DNA from: Rhizophagus irregularis
Lineage: Eukaryota; Glomeromycota; Glomeromycetes; Glomerales; Glomeraceae
Length of the DNA stretch: 64,000 nucleotides
Reading direction: 5' to 3'
Assembly (NCBI RefSeq): GCF_026210795.1
Contig: NC_089456.1
Coordinates: 808,501-872,500 of the forward strand
In this document: piece by piece, positions 26,301-39,848 of the stretch
Layout of the letters: the number at the start of each line of letters is the position of its first letter
Numbering within the stretch: position 1 is the stretch's first letter
Notes under the pieces: generated by a model
The model's database searches: none
The model's input: the letters and a program-made list of their open reading frames with translations, nothing else
What the model was told of the DNA's origin: nothing
Translations under genes and position numbers: made by a program

Positions 26301-29300
26301 AATCCGTCAGATTGCCAAAGGGTAAATTATTAGCATATAAATTATTAGTTATACTTCAATTTTGTCGTGGACCTTTATTTGAAAATGCGGAATCTCGCGC
26401 AACTCTTTTACGAGGAGTATCTGAATGGGTTATAGATCATATGGGTAAATGGGAAAGAACTAGCAAACAAAATGGTGATAATGACTCTGTAAGGATGCAA
26501 TGGCAAGATGGTATTCGATTATGCGTGACCATTATTGCTGTTATGTTAGAAAGTTTACAATGCTCAATTGAAAGAGCGACTGATGAAGAAACTAAAGAGA
26601 GTGAAATTGAAAATGTTAAGGTTATTCTACCACTTATGATGAAATTATGTGAGTCATATCGAGAGTTGCACATTACAGCTGATGAAATACATCCTCAACG
26701 AGAGCGAACAGCGTCTAGTGGGGCCGTATTATCTTCAGCAATATTTTCTTGGTCGTACTCGCTGTCTGGTGTTACTGCACCGACATCGACAACGGGTTCA
26801 TATAGAAGTTCAAAAGAATTTTTACTCTCTCCATTACAGAATTCATTTTCATCAGGATTAGGTGAAATAGCTGCTGTCATACTACAAATAATGTTTTTAT
26901 TAACTCAGGAACATATGAAGGAACATTTTTTATCTACTTATTATAGGGAAGGACATGAAGCAACAGCAGAATTTTTGATTTTATTATTTCAAGTTTCTCG
27001 ATCTATACTTTTAAATGAAGCTTTCCCAGAGTCATGGTTAAACATGAATATAATGGCTCATAAAGTATTTCTGAAATTCCTTGAGCCTATTTCATCTTTA
27101 ATGGAAAAAAATTATATCCCGGATAAAGAAATTCCAGATACATTCAATGAACAATTGTGGAAAGAATATTTTAACTGCCTATTATCTTTATTGACAAGTA
27201 AACATTTAGTAATCGAAAATTTTACTCCTCAGAAACGTCGTGCAATATGGCGTTTAGCTGGAGATCTTAGAGGAAGAGCTGCAAAATTATTATCTACTTT
27301 ATGGGATGCTATAGGATGGGAACATGGCAAAGATGGTAAATTAGGCGGATATCAAGTTCGTTTCATTAATACTTTATTGGGACCAATTTTAGAATTATGT
27401 TTATCTCATCATGATGAATTACGTTCTGCTGCCATAAATGTATTATTCGGTATGATTGTTACTCAATATACAATGGATGAAGATTTTAAACAAATGGAAT
27501 CGGATATTATTGATACTTTAGATAAATTATTTATGTCTGAGAATAAAGGAGATGAAATATCACGAGCATATTTCATAGTCCAATTACGTAGACTTTTTGA
27601 AAATGCTGCAGTTGAAGAAGCTTTACGTGAAACAGTAATGAAGTTTTTAGACTCTCTTAGCGAATTTTTGGAACTATTATTAGGTGTTCGCGAGTTACCG
27701 GAGGGACAAGAGTTTCAGGATGATCGTATAATGTGTACATTGAAATTGATGAAATTTATAAAATCTATCGATAGAGAACAAATTTACATTAAATATGTAC
27801 ATCAACTTGTTCAAATGCAAGTTCATAGTCATAACTTTGTAGAAGCTGCTTTGACTCTTAAGTTACATTCAGATTTATATGATTGGGACCCAAATTCAGA
27901 AGTTGAAGCATTACCTGAAATGGATTTTCCAAAACAATCACCTTTTGATAGAAAGGAACGGTTATATATACAAATATTAGACTATTTTGTAAAGGGTAAA
28001 GCATGGGAATGTGGGATTGAGATATGTAAGGAGTTGGCTCATCATTTTGAATACACAACTTATGATTATCAACGTCTCAGTAACATATTGAAGCAACAAG
28101 CCGTATTACATGAAAATGTAATCAAGAAAGAACGATATTTCAGTGAATACTTCCGTGTAGGTTTTTATGGTAGAGGATTCCCCGCAAGTTTACAAAATCG
28201 GCAATTTATTTATCGTGGTTATGAATGGGAAAAGATTGGAGCTTTTTGTGAACGTATGCAAAATAAGCATCCCCAAGCAGTATTACTGAAGTCAAATAGT
28301 ACTCCTTCTGATGAAATTCTTTATGGAGATGGTCAATTTTTACAAGTTACTGCTGTTATGCCTGAACCTAACAGTAATCATCCTGTTTTCAAAGGAGATG
28401 TTCCTTCATCTATTAGAGCATATTATGAGCACAATTCGGTAAATACATTTAGTTTTTCAAGACCTGTAAATAAAAATCCTGATGGAGTAAAATCATCAAA
28501 TGAGTTTTTGGATTTATGGACTGAAAAAACCATAATGGTCTCAGAAGATCATTTTCCAACTGTGCTTCGTCGTTCTGAAATAATTCAAGTTACTGTTTCT
28601 GAAGTTTCGCCAATTGAAAATGCAGTGTTAGCTATGAATGCTAAGAATCGCGAATTGAAAATTTTAGAAGCCAAATACAATGCTTATCTTACATCATCCA
28701 AGGCAGTTGGTAAAGTTAATACGAATCCCTTGTCCATGTCATTAAATGGAGCAGTAGACGCACCTGTTAACGGTGGTGTTCCAATGTACAAAAAAGCCTT
28801 TTTTGGTGATGACTTTTTAGCATCTAATCCGGATAAAGAAATATTTGTAAATCAACTAAAAAAAGCTATCGACGAACAGGTCAATATCTTATTAAATGTG
28901 ACTTTTTTGATTATATTATTTAAAAAATTAAAAAAAAATTTTTTTCCAAAAAAAAAATAGGTTGATATTGTTGATAGATGCTTGGAAATACATGATCGTC
29001 TTGTGTCTACAGACATGCGACCTTTGCATGATACTTTAGTTAAATGTATGTTAATTAAAAAAATATCGTTTAGTATTACTCTGAATTATATGAATAATTA
29101 AAAATATATATATTTTTTTTCAGTCTTTCTGAAAAACTTCGCAGAAGAAATAAATCGATTAGCAGAGAGCAGAAATATGGAACCAATTGCCGAACCAAAG
29201 GTAATGACACCACCACCTAATCGAATTGTATCTACCGTGATATCACCGTCTCCATCTTTCCTACCTCCACTAAATACCAACAAACCGTTCCGCGTCACTT

Positions 29301-29656
29301 CTTTGTATACGAATTCACCTACAAACACTGAACAGACATCACCCATATCACCTACAAACTCAAATTCATCAATCATAACACGAGTAGCAGCAGCAACTTT
29401 CAATTCCTCACGTAACTCTATCAGCACGCAAGGCAATATATCAAATAATTCTATATATACTAAACGGATATCTGAATCTTCGGAAGGTAGTAGTGGGAAT
29501 ATTCCTCCCAATAGTCCTAATGGTGATACAATTACGGAAATACCAGTTATTGAAAAACGACAAACAACACGTAAAGGATCAATTGTATTTGGTGATAGAA
29601 GGATGACCATTAAAAAAGGATGGTCTTTTAATCGTAATAGAAGTACGACGCAATAA
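23330..29656 (+). CDS. DOCK-family Rho/Rac guanine-nucleotide exchange factor with N-terminal SH3
   Basis: Three exons (23330-28879, 28961-29045, 29124-29656) give 2055 residues. The N terminus has a split SH3 domain (YGFAIYPFTPG, then LEVGDEVYVFEEQGDWYRGYV and VGIFPMNHV, about 12-135), as in DOCK180 and fungal relatives. A C2-like DHR-1 region lies at about 570-740 (ITSRLGFADVVFPGDTRNEI to KHSLVLYKYD). A long helical middle follows. The DHR-2 exchange domain (about 1450-1850) includes ERYFSEYFRVGFYGRGFPAS, FIYRGYEWEKIGAF and the C-terminal PLHDTLVKFF segment. The Ser/Pro/Thr-rich tail may be regulatory. Such proteins, usually with ELMO partners, activate Rho-type GTPases at membranes. One huge first exon is unusual beside the intron-rich neighbours. 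Confidence 0.93.
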
Positions 29657-30048
29657 AAAACGATTGATTAGGTTAAAAATAATATTGAATTTTTCGAGTC
29701 GATGGAAGTTAATAATACATTATTTATTTTATTATATACATATATTGTATGCATATATAGATATATTAATTAACACATATATAATATTTGTTTTATAAAT
29801 TTAATTAATTAATTAATCAATACTGATTTGATCAATAACTATCTATTTATTGTACCTTATGAATTATTATAATATTCGATCTATTCAGCTGTCCTTAAAG
29901 ATAGTTCCCAACTTTGAGGAAAACGCTGGCCTAAGTATTAATACGCAAATTTGAACGTATGCGACTCCAATAACGATGGGTCCCAAAATCAGATATTTCA
30001 AAATATAAAAAATCCGAGATATCATTTAATAGAAATTTGTGCTTGTTG
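29657..30048. other. Intergenic between convergent genes
   Basis: 3' UTRs of the DOCK gene and CLF1. It contains AT simple repeats (about 29730-29820) and nothing else recognised. Confidence 0.5.
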
Positions 30049-32939
30049 CTACTCTTGAATCTCTTGATTTTGCTGTTGCTGTTGTTGCTATAATAAATGA
30101 AAAAAGAATTTAAAACCATATAATTACTTCTTGTAGAAAAAGTTATACAAACCTGTTGCCTCCAAGCATGCGCCATTGCCAATAATTTGAAATTAGGTTG
30201 TTGAGTTTGATCGTCAGGAAATATGTAATCAAAATATTCTTCCCAAGCAACACCTGTCTGTCCCTCAGTTTCCTCAAGTTTACGTCGTTTCTTAACGACT
30301 TTAGGCATTTTAGCTTCAACGGTAGAAAGTGTTTCCTGATTGCCATGGTTTGTTTCAAATTCTTTCCATGATTCAAGAAGCAAAACGCGCTATTGAATAA
30401 TTAAGAGTTATTAAAATATCATAAAGAAAGCGAAAAATAAACATAAAATTTTATCATTTATGAGAGATCGAGTACCTCCTCTTTCAATTCTTTTTCTTTC
30501 ATGCTTTGATAAGCATTCTCAAATACTTTGCGCGCTCTTTCCAATGCACCTTGCTTGTCTCCTTCATCAGCATTTAGTTCAAATTGCGCAAAACTGATCC
30601 AAACTTTAACATGACCAGTCTTTTCCAATAAACGTTGATACAAAAGACGCGTCTTTTCGAATTCCTCTTCTGTAAATTCAAAATCAATATACGCTTTCCA
30701 TAATAACTCTGGCATATCTAAAGTGGGCTGTTCTACAGCCAATTCGAATATTGCCCGACATCTGTCATAGTCACCTAACATTCTTTCTAGCTCCGCGAAC
30801 TTAATCCATGCATAACAATTGGATGGATTATGTTCCAAATATTTAGTATATAGAGTACGACAACGATCGAATTCTCGTAGCTTTTAACATAAAATTGACT
30901 TCTATTAATATCTATTACGATTAAATTAGTAATATACACACTATTTACCTGCAATTCGATTTCAATATATCCTTTAAACAATCTATCTTTTGGACACATC
31001 CCTGTTTGGAATTAAATTTATGAATATCAATGATAAGCATTACATAAATAATAATATAATTATAAAAAATAAATAAAATAAAATAAATACCTATTGCCAT
31101 TCCCAAACTCTTTCTTGCCGCTTGCAAGTCCAAACGCCGTATTTCAAATTGTGCATATAGTAACCATATCTTTGCAAATGTAAATTTCTTGTGAGGTAAT
31201 ATCTTCAAACATTCTTGATAAATTTGGCGCGTCCTATCATAATCCTGGTTTAACGGATCAAAAGCATATTATTACTATACAATATATAAAATACGGTAAA
31301 CATTATTTCTCGAAATCCAATCCATAATTACTTTGGTTTCAAGCTCTTCGTATAACGCATAATTTATCCATAAATATATATATCGCCTCCAGAACCGTTT
31401 CTCTTGTGTCGGAGGTACTTGTGCAATGGCACGTTCGTAAATTTCACGAACTTTTTCAATATCGCTCGCATTTTCCTCTAATCTCGCGTAATCAAACCAT
31501 ATGTCATAATTCTTTGGGTTTGCTGCTAATTCCTTTAAAAAAAAGCTATAATATGAGTTTAATGTTATCTTTCTAATAGTTAAGGTTGTTTAATCTCTAC
31601 CTCGTCATATTGCAACCTTCGCTTTCCAACCACCACGTCTTCAATTTCATCTTTGTCACCATGTTGTTTTTCAAATTGAGTGTACGCGTTATATAGTGAT
31701 TCAGATTTGGATCTAGGTAGCTTGTCCAACGCATATTTATAAATAATACGTGCTCTTTCAAACTAAAATTGTAATAAAAATATGTAAAATCAAAAGAAAA
31801 AGAATACCAATTTTCTGCGACTATATGCAACTACAACTACGCACCTCTTTCAACCTAGTTTCAAATTTTGCAAATGCTATGAATATCTTTTGGTCCATAT
31901 GATCTTCACCTAGTACTTCAATGGCTTGACTAAGAATCTCTCGACACTTCTCTATGCATAAAATAATAGGTACTTATTAGGTAAATTATTCTTTAATTTA
32001 CTATAGGATAAAAAAAGAAATATTCACCCAAATTATTCTGCTCCTCTTCAAATTTAACCCATTTCAGCCAATTCTTTGGTTCTGGATGTACATTAACGAA
32101 CCTCTCATAAATTGCTCTTGCTCTATCAATTTCTTTGTATCTTTTTTCCATTTTTATATAAGCATTCCACGCTGATTCATCCGGTTCCCACTGCATCCAA
32201 CGTTCAAATATTTGACGTGCTCCTGCAACATTTCCCAACATTTCTTCCATATAAGTATATTTGTACCTTTGATAATATTAATTAATAAGTCAACTTAAAC
32301 TATTTGATAATCCCATATTTAAATATTAAAGAACTCACCAAAATTGGTCCACTCGTGGTAATAAAGTAACAGCGCGATCAAACAAATTTCTAGCATGATT
32401 GATATTGCGATTCTTCATTTCCATTTCAGTATATTTAATAAAAAGGGTAACGTTGCGCGAATCCACATCCAATGCCCTTTCATATATCGAACGCGCTCTA
32501 TAAGAAGAGTGATTGCATGAAGTTTAAACTTTAAATATCTCGAATACATAAAAAAATTTAAGTCTTTTAATAAAGAAACCTATTTAATTCTTTTTGACTT
32601 TCTTCCCATGCTGCATATTTCAACCAACTTCCGATATTTAATCTATTTCTTCTTATAGCATCTTCAAATTCTTTCCTTTTACGTAAACGATATTCTGACA
32701 ATTCTTCTAAGTCGGAAATCTTTTGACGAGGTGCTTTCTTCGCAGATTCTTGTCTCTCTTTGGCTTCACGAAGAATTTGTTCAGCTGTAATTTGAATCGG
32801 CGCAGGATTTTTGTTTTTGATCTACATAGAAGTACAAAATTTTAAATCAAACAAAGCATTTAACATTTAAGTATATAAAATTTACCTTTGGAGGACCTCG
32901 CTGTTGTTTATAAAGATTTGGTACTTGTGATGGATCCAT
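30049..32939 (-). CDS. CLF1: Pre-mRNA splicing factor CLF1 / Crooked-neck (HAT-repeat protein)
   Basis: Twelve exons in minus-strand order (32939-32886, 32821-32580, 32497-32339, 32266-32028, 31951-31845, 31762-31601, 31532-31332, 31244-31091, 31001-30949, 30880-30476, 30389-30153, 30087-30049) give about 683 residues. The chain consists of HAT (half-a-TPR) repeats of W-x-Y/F and ARxIYERAL type, such as [53 protein letters not shown] and [13 protein letters not shown]-terminal [19 protein letters not shown] is diagnostic for the family. It is a scaffold of the Prp19/NineTeen complex in the activated spliceosome. The last exon encodes a short poly-Gln tail (eight Gln across the junction, then NQEIQE). 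Confidence 0.95.
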
Positions 32940-33240
32940 TTTGAAAGTCGATAGATATAAGTTCTCTTGACAAACGATTTTTATTTTTTTATATGATACA
33001 GATCTTTTTTTTGATTAGGTATTAGACGTATTACCATTTCTATCGACTTGCACGTGATGATAAGTGTTTTTTCGATATATCCGATATATCGATATATCCA
33101 AACGTATTACAAGGAATTTTGTTATTGAATTGGCAAAATGATATAATATCCCAAGCAAAAAATTTTACAACGGGAAAATCTGAAATTTACTCAAAAGAAA
33201 CCTCATCAAGATAGTTTAATTAAATATCAAATACACCAAA
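32940..33240. promoter_or_regulatory. Bidirectional promoter CLF1 / STK16-like kinase
   Basis: 301 bp between divergent start codons. Positions about 33072-33098 carry an overlapping gatatatc palindrome (tcgatatatcc repeated three times). This could be a shared operator-like site or chance AT symmetry. Confidence 0.5.
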
Positions 33241-34814
33241 ATGTCCTTAGTATTGAGCTCAGTGCGGGACACTCTATATGCCGTTACTTCTTGTTGTTTT
33301 CCGAATCCAACACTTCACATAAATCGCCGAACCTTCAAGGTGATAAAATTACTTGGTGAAGGGTGAGTATTATTTTAAAGTATTTATGTTTTCTTCTGAT
33401 CCTTAGATATAAAAGTTAAATCAATCTGTGACTATATAGAGGATTTTCCTATGTTCATCTGGTACAGGATACCAGCACTGGTCGATATTACGCTTTAAAA
33501 AAGATTCGTTGTCAATTTGGTTCCGATTCCGTGAAAGATGCCATGAAGGAGGTGGATATGTATAGATTATTTTCACATGAGAACATTATCAAAGTCATTG
33601 TAAGTTTGCATATTCAATCAATATTTAAGAAATTGAAATTTTAGGTTAATAAGCTTATGTGTTAGGATACTTGTGTTGTTCAAGATAAAAACGGTGGTAA
33701 AATCGTTTATATATTTTTACCATATTATAAGGTTAGTCATTATTCATTACTTTCGTATTTAGAATTCAACATATTTATATTTAAAGTTGATGATATAGAG
33801 CGGACTTCAAGATGTCATCAACAATAATTTGGAAAATAATAAATATTTTAGTGAGAAAGAAATGTTGAAAATTTTTAGAGGAATTTGCTATGCTGTTAGA
33901 GCTCTTCATACTTATAGATTTCCTAGTGTTCCTTTACGATCAGAGAATGGAATAACGAATTCAAATTTAAATGGAATAGAAAATGAAATGAATAATTCAA
34001 TATCGTTACAATCCAATAATTCACAAAATGAGGATGGTGTTGTACCATTTGCACATAGAGATATTAAACCTGGGTAAATAAAAGCACTTATTATCTTCAA
34101 TTTAGTTTTATTTGTTTTTCAAGTAATTTAATAAAATTTTTTTCATAGTAATATTTTGCTAACAGATGATGCTGATTCGCAACCCATATTGATGGATTTT
34201 GGGTCTTTGGTTCGAGCACGAATAAAGATTCAAACTCGCAATGAAGCTTTAATGCAACAAGACTTAGCAAGTCAACATTCCACTATGCCATATCGGGCAC
34301 CAGAGTTGTTTGATGTAAAGACTAATGTTGAACTTAATGAAAAAGTTGATATTTGGGTAAGTTGGTAAAAAAGTCAGTCTTTACTCATATTTAAATTAAC
34401 CTCATTTTTTTCATAAAAAGTCATTAGGATGTACTTTATATGCTATGGCTTACGGATCATCACCATTCGATAACAATATTAATGAGCAAGGTGGATCGAT
34501 TGCTTTAGCTGTCCTCAACGCACAATTTCGTTTCCCCCCCACTGAGCAAGACAAGTAATTAACGAACAATTTTTTTTTGTGACATGATTAACCAAGGTTC
34601 AAATGTACTTAATTTATATTTAATATAGATATTCTCCAGAGTTTAAGGATTTGATCAGTTTTATGTTAAAGGTAGACCCCAAAGATCGGCCGGATATTCA
34701 TCAAGTATGTCTTTATTTTTTCCTTTGGTGATTACCCTAATCATTGTCTAATGTGAAGTTTTTACATAGGTTATTGCTAAAGTTGACACACAATTGGAAC
34801 AATTAAGCTCTTGA
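33241..34814 (+). CDS. ENV7: Serine/threonine kinase of the STK16/Env7 (NAK-like) family
   Basis: Eight exons (33241-33362, 33440-33599, 33666-33731, 33799-34073, 34149-34356, 34421-34554, 34629-34704, 34770-34814) give 361 residues. The N terminus has Cys-Cys (TSCCFPNP), as in the palmitoylated, membrane-attached STK16/Env7 kinases. The kinase core shows LLGEGGFSYVHLV (glycine loop), YALKKIRC, a Ser/Asn-rich insert at about 145-185, then FAHRDIKPGN, LMDFGS in the DFG position, TMPYRAPELF and DIWSLGCTLYAMAYG. Yeast Env7 acts at the vacuole. STK16 acts at the Golgi. The gene symbol is given by family only. Confidence 0.88.
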
Positions 34815-35465
34815 AGGATAAATGAATCCCAATACTTTATAGCCAATAACTTCAAACTATTCTTGTTTTTTTTCTTATAATTTTTCATTCATATTCTTCT
34901 ATTTGAAATACCTAATATGTATTCTTTTCTCTACGTGTATTGATATGTTTACTATAAATGTTGCATTATATTAGTTATGTCTGCTTTGAAAATTGTATTA
35001 ATTATTGTATCTGTACTTGATTTATTTAGTCAAAATGGAAATAAAAGTAAGTCTCATAAATTTAATTATTATGATGTATTAGGCGACCACCTGAAATGCA
35101 ACTTAGTGTAATTTTAGCCACGTTCAGCAGCATTAAGAAATTAACTATATTATGGTTGTACGTACAAACTGGACACCAGCGTAACTACCAAAAATTATTG
35201 TCACGTGATCAATTTTACCGATCATAACTAGGTTTTTTTTAAATGAAACTTTATACAATAATTATTCAGCTTTTAAAATCATTGTTTATATAGGAATGCT
35301 TGCCTTCTCTTCAAGTTAATTATAGTTAAAAGGATTTGATTTTAAAACTGCATAGTACTTAATTGTTTTGGTAAATTTTTATCATCTATTTTTGGAAATA
35401 ATCTGCAAATTTTTGATTACATGCCAGTAGTTATACTAGGAAAATCATTAATATTAATGCTATTA
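34815..35465. other. Intergenic flank left of the transposon stack
   Basis: 3' UTR of the kinase gene, then about 450 bp of non-coding sequence. It marks the change from gene-dense to repeat-rich DNA. No feature is recognised. Confidence 0.5.
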
Positions 35466-35754
35466 CCGGACACTTCTAAAAAATGACCATTAAATCACAT
35501 TATTTCAACGTCCAGTGATCAGAATTTAACGATTTATGATTCATTGGATTCGTCTAATTGAGACGCATCTAACCGCAGTATTTTCAAGTCTGTAAGTTCA
35601 ATAGATCAGAAGTTATTGCTGAATGTCTAAAAACAGTAAAATGCAAATAACTTTTGATCCATCAATTCCAGAGTAAAGATGTTAGCCGTAACTGTAATAT
35701 TAAGACACAGTGTCATATGTAATAGGTTGCAACCTATTTACATTAAAAAGCAAA

Positions 35755-35850
35755 AGTTGTAATGCTGTAATTAGGTTGTAATGCCATAATTAGGTCGTAA
35801 TACTGTAATTAGGTCTTAATGCCGTAACTAATCCGTAATGCCGTAATTCC
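35755..35850. repeat. Subterminal repeats of element A, left arm
   Basis: About six imperfect copies of a word of about 18 bp, gtaatgctgtaattaggt, varying as gtaatgccataattaggt and gtaatactgtaattaggt. Inverted counterparts lie at 42045-42150. Runs of short subterminal repeats are typical transposase-binding sites, so that role is inferred. Confidence 0.7.
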
Positions 35851-36431
35851 GAAATTAAGTATGTAATTTCGGCCAGAATTATGCACTTAATTTTAGCAGA
35901 AATTAACAAATATCCTAAAAAGGAAGTGATGTTACACAAAATTCCAGTGTCGTTCTAACTAAAATCAATTTTGTGGAACGGCTATCGCCAAAAAAGGAAA
36001 GATATGCATTCCGTTTGGCTGAATTATGATTTTCGGCTGAAATTACATGTTTAAGTGAAATTACGTTAATTTCGGCCGGAATTATATTTCGGATTTCGGA
36101 TTTCGGATTTCGGATTTTAGGAAATATGTGCCCGTGTAATTTCAATTTTAAGGGGTAAATAATATCAAAAAAATAATACCGTATAATCCTGAAATTAAGC
36201 ACCCCCCGAAATTAAACACCCCACATTATATATATATACTAAAAATAAGCACTCCCAAAAAATTGAAGTTTTTTATTATTTAAACATTATAAATGTTATA
36301 ATTACAAATCAATTAACTTTATTAACTTTATTAAATGATACAAAATTATTACTTTATCTATTCATTTATACCAATGTCCGAATCATCACAGCTTATGTCA
36401 TCCTCCAAATTGTCATCACTAACATCGTGTT

Positions 36432-39400
36432 TAGAGCTCTGAATGGGTCAGGTCAGGTCGGGTTTTTGACTTGACCCGATCCAATATTTTTTTTTCGGGT
36501 CAGACTAAATGTAACCCAATGTAAATTTATGATTTATCCGACCTGATCCGTGGGTCAAATCAACCCGATTAATATATAAAATCAATTTAAATCGCAAATT
36601 GCAAATATCATATTTTTATAATTTATTATATCGTTATATTATTTATTATTATAATGTAATTACTAATTAATATTAAAAAAAGATTAAATTTTAATTATAT
36701 TACCAAATACTAGCGCTAATATTAATTGCTAAACGGCCTAGAATACTTAATCCAATTTTTAAGCAACATACACGCTCGAATTGTTTCAATTCCTAAACTA
36801 GAACGCTTTTTTGTTATCAAATCGGTCCCACCTGAAAAAATTCTTTCAACAGGTACACTGGTTCCTAAAATCGAAAATCATACTATTGTTAATAATATAA
36901 TTAATTAAAAATTAAATAAATAATCTTAATTTACATTTTACCTGGTACGCTAAATAATCTCGCGCATGGCCAAGACGCAGATAAGTAGCTTCGTGCGCCT
37001 AAAAAGAATATTTAGATAGTTAAATTATTTAAATTACGTATATATTATTCAGATAAAACTTTACAAATATACTTGCCTTCCACCATTGTAAAGGATTCAT
37101 CTTAAAACTAACTACTGGTTTTCGAAGGTATTCATCCAATTCATCTTCTTCAGATGAATCATTACCAATTTCAAATAAGCTAAAAAAATTTTCCTGATCA
37201 TTTTCTTGAACTTCTAAGTTGCTATTATTTAATAAAGGATCATTTTGGTAATGTTCATTGTATGTATCCTTGATAACTTTTATTGCAGCATCAATATACT
37301 CTTGCTCCCATTCCTGTTGAAGATAATACTTTAATTTCATTCGTGGATCCAGTACTAAAAAAAAAATTATAATAAGTTAATAAATGCATAAACATATTAA
37401 TTATTAAACAATAAATAAAATAAAATAAAATATTCAATACTTGTAGCAATCGGGTAAACATGTGACTCGTCTGTTTTGGCATAATACGTTTTGAGCTTTT
37501 CATACCCTTTTGTTATAGCAGTTCTTATTTCGGAAATTGTACAATATTCTTTGTTTTTATTGTCGTGAAGCTTTTCTAAATGATCCAATAAAATATTGTA
37601 AACAGGAATTGATGAAGAAAGGGTAATATATTGTGCCTTTGACATTTCTACAGTAGCTTTATGAAAGATCTAAAATTATAAAATTATACTTAGAAATAAT
37701 TTATTAATTAATTTAAAATTACATTGAAATCTAATAAACACTTTACCTCAAATACACGACATAATTCTTTCATCTGATTCCACTCTTCTGTAGAAATAGA
37801 AAATTCTTCCAATTCACATTCAATCATTGTTGTATCATGGAGAGGCTATATAAAATTATTAACATATTTAGTTAATCATTTTTATAAATTATAATTTAAA
37901 ATTTCAAGATTATACTTGCTTTTTGAAGTTCAAGAGCACGTTTTAACATCATGTATGTCGAGTTCCATCTTGTTTTAACATCCAAAACGAGATTTAGATT
38001 TTTAACATCTTCATAAAGATCACATTGGGAAGAAAACCTTGCACGACGTTGTGGAGAAACGCGTATTTTTACGATAAGTCTTCTCAGCTAAATATTTATT
38101 AGAAGTTAGAAATTTATAATTAATTATTCTGATTTTATTTTATATTATTATTATATTTACCTTAGGTATCATTTCATATGTATGAGTAGTACGGCTGTTG
38201 CAAAATTCTTCCAAGATCATGTCTTCATCCTGTGCTTCTTCAGCTTTAATTTGCTTTAATATTTCCTGTACTGTAAGATTCATGATATGTGCTATACATC
38301 TTATATGATTTCATTTATGGTGAAAATTGATTCGATTTTCAGTACATGTATGTTCAAATGACTTTAAAAAAGTATTGTTGTTTGCTGCATTATCAGCAGT
38401 GATACCAAGAATCTAATTATAAATAATTTAAAAGTTTTTATTTTACTTAATACATAAAATTTCAAACCAACTTATTAGTTACCTTCGTTAATATTTTTTT
38501 TTCTTGAAGACATGCTGCGAATGCCTTTGCCAAGTTTGCACCTGAATGAGGTCCTGAAAGATCAATGAAATCTACAAGAACATTCCTAAGCATTCCAATC
38601 AACATCAATAAAGTGTCCAGTTATACCGTTAATCCAATAATGTTAGGTGATGTCCATGCATCTATTGCAAAACTTATCTTTCCTGGAGTATTCTTTAATT
38701 AAAGATAAATTAGTAGTTTAATCAAATTAATTGTAATATCAATATCAATATATCACAATTGATATTTACTAACCTGTAGTAAATCTTGCATATTTGATTG
38801 ATGGGTTTTATATAACTTTAAAATATCCGTTTTCACTGTATCTGCTGAAGGAATGAACGCCATTGGATTGCAAGAATGTATTACATGATGAAATTCAGGA
38901 GATTCTACAACTGTGAACGGCTGATCATCAGCGGCAATCCATTCAGCAAGATTTTTACGAAAGATTTCGTTAGAAAATTTCTGTAAATGTATATAAATTA
39001 ATTATTAATTATTACTTTAAAATAAAATAAATTAATATAAATTATACTTCCTATTTGTTCATTTGACTGTATAAATTTTTTCATAAATTCAGCTTGCTTC
39101 GCAATAGAAGGATTGATTTTTTCTGGATGTACTTTATTAAGATGACAGTTTAAATTACCAGTTGATCCACCTTTACTCATATCATATTTACCACCTCTAT
39201 TAAGTATTGTAACAATTATCTAATTTGTTCAATTACTAGTAAATATATATTGACTATTGTGTTAATTTTTACCCACAATATCGACATTTTGCCCATAAAC
39301 CACCATTATTATCTCTAAATTTATCAAAGTGATTCCATACGAAGCTTCCTTTTCTATCATTTTCGTCTAAAGTACTTAAACCTGAATTTGAATTATCCGG

Positions 39401-39848
39401 TAGTCCGCCTTCTACTTGATTTTCTAATCCATCTTCTCGATTCAACTTCTTCAAGATTTTCTTCGTAGGAGCAAATTCAGTTGTTTCTTCTTCTATATCT
39501 GCATTAATTTCACGATAACGACGCTTAGACATTTTGTAAAAGAATATTACATTTTGTAAAAGAATATTTTTAAGCGACGTGTGAAAAAAAAAAATTAGAT
39601 TGATATATATTAATAATCAAGTAAATCAACTTACTTATTTGGTTAGTTAATTTTTATTTATAGTATACAATAATCAAACGATCAGCAATTAATTGAATTT
39701 ATTATTATATACTCTAACTCGGGTTATCCGGATCGGGTTAAAGGCTTGACCCGACCTGATATCAGATCAATATTTCACCTACCCGATCTGAATTTTTCGG
39801 GTTAACCCATCGGGTGACCCATTTTACCCGATCCGATTCGGAGCTCTA
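36432..39848 (-). mobile_element. Element C: hAT transposon with perfect 8-bp target duplication
   Basis: The 3417-bp element has short inverted ends: left tagagctctgaatgggtc, and right, on the other strand, tagagctccgaatcgg. Both ends carry arrays of gggtca/gacccga words. The direct duplication atcgtgtt is exact at 36424-36431 and 39849-39856, as expected for hAT. It lies in the acidic C-terminal tail of the element B transposase. Confidence 0.93.
36722..39532 (-). pseudogene. hAT transposase of element C (BED finger plus RNase-H-like and dimerisation domain)
   Basis: Minus strand, several exons with plausible introns. Exon 1 (39532 downward) has a BED-type zinc finger (FVWNHFDKF to WAKCRYCG, continued by GGSTGNLNCHLNKVHPEK). 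Then come QPFTVVESPEF, ISFAIDAWTS, ILGITADNAANNNTFL, IRCIAHIMNL, KTRWNSTYMMLKRAL and, at the end, the dimerisation motif VPVERIFSGGTDLITKKRSS with a stop at 36722-36724. Stops inside conserved segments (about 38310 and 38620) indicate inactivity. Only light decay suggests a fairly young copy. Confidence 0.88.

Noticed and set aside
23592-28058. Several 60-100-codon frames on either strand inside the DOCK gene
   Set aside because: They overlap a 1850-codon exon with full domain support and are shadows of it.
29098-29610. A 170-codon minus-strand frame antisense to the DOCK tail
   Set aside because: It mirrors the Ser/Thr/Pro-rich coding exon. The sense exon continues the DOCK frame across two canonical introns.
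35864-36115. An additional MITE in the left arm of A, based on aatttcggccagaatta words
   Set aside because: The words are direct rather than inverted repeats, and no duplication was found. A similar word occurs alone near 54486, so it may be a relic, but boundaries cannot be given.
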